Both the position numbers and the translations under genes were made by a program. From Neobacillus bataviensis (GTDB taxonomy: Bacteria > Bacillota > Bacilli > Bacillales_B > DSM-18226), in contig NZ_JAHXYW010000019.1 of NCBI RefSeq assembly GCF_019969725.1, forward strand, positions 1 to 64,000: a stretch of 64,000 bases of DNA. Reading direction: 5' to 3'. Position 1 is the first letter of the stretch. Each line of letters opens with the position of its first letter. Below are positions 63,965 to 64,000 of this stretch, piece after piece. The notes beneath the pieces are model-generated. The model had not been told where the DNA came from and ran no database searches. It saw only the letters and a list, made by a program, of their open reading frames with translations.

Positions 63965-64000
63965 ATGTTAGAATTTGATACAAATTTAGATTCTCTTGCA
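63965..64000 (+). CDS. ftsZ: Cell division protein FtsZ, first 12 codons
   Basis: ATG 63965 follows TTAGGAGGATT and opens the frame MLEFDTNLDSLA, the usual FtsZ start in Bacillus. The gene runs off the right edge. Identification rests on this start and on its place behind ftsA. Confidence 0.9.
   Translation, partial: MLEFDTNLDSLA

Overview
The window is chromosomal DNA from a low-GC, endospore-forming member of the Bacillaceae, with a Bacillus/Neobacillus-type gene set. Gene order follows the Bacillus subtilis yktB-yla-cta-ylb-mra/mur-fts block almost gene for gene. Sporulation genes (ylaJ, ylbJ, gerR, spoVD, spoVE, the sRNA csfG), bacillithiol synthesis (bshC), an aa3-type cytochrome c oxidase and a meso-DAP type MurE all point the same way. 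I cannot name the species from the sequence alone.

Layout. 1-127 is the end of an IS3-family element running off the window. 149-10553 holds yktB, ykzI, suhB, ylaF, typA, ylaH, ylaI, a flavin-reductase-like gene, ylaJ, the PIN-PhoH gene ylaK, ylaL, ylaN and ftsW. 10620-22316 is central metabolism and respiration: pyruvate carboxylase, heme A synthesis (ctaA, ctaB), cytochrome c oxidase (ctaCDEF), its copper assembly factor ctaG and a DUF420 gene. 22359-38901 is the ylb block, including RicF (ylbF), rsmD, coaD, ylbJ-ylbN, rpmF, gerR and ylbP, with four genes of unknown function or loose family assignment. 39136-42261 is a three-gene acyl-CoA carboxylase operon preceded by a good CcpA (cre) site. 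42562-64000 is panE, a DUF3397 gene, bshC and then the division and cell wall cluster mraZ-rsmH-ftsL-pbpB-spoVD-murE-(orphan MurF N-domain)-mraY-murD-spoVE-murG-murB-divIB-ylxW-ylxX-sbp-ftsA-ftsZ(start).

Mobile and repeated DNA. A complete 1289-bp IS3-family element (29789-31077) with a 3-bp target duplication sits precisely in the loop of what was the shared coaD/ylbJ terminator; its second ORF carries a nonsense codon. Five copies (two of them internally deleted) of a GC-rich interspersed repeat with CTGTTGATT/AATCAACAG ends lie between genes, all in the same orientation; one copy shows a compensatory change in the terminal stem. A second repeat type occurs once at 5058-5204.

Most of the window is ordinary, well conserved core genome. 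The parts that best repay a second look are the repeat family, the single-domain MurF-like gene between murE and mraY, the minus-strand sRNA signals (promoter plus terminator) in the ylbG-rsmD gap, and the IS insertion into a terminator loop. I saw no CRISPR array, prophage, defence island, rRNA or tRNA gene.
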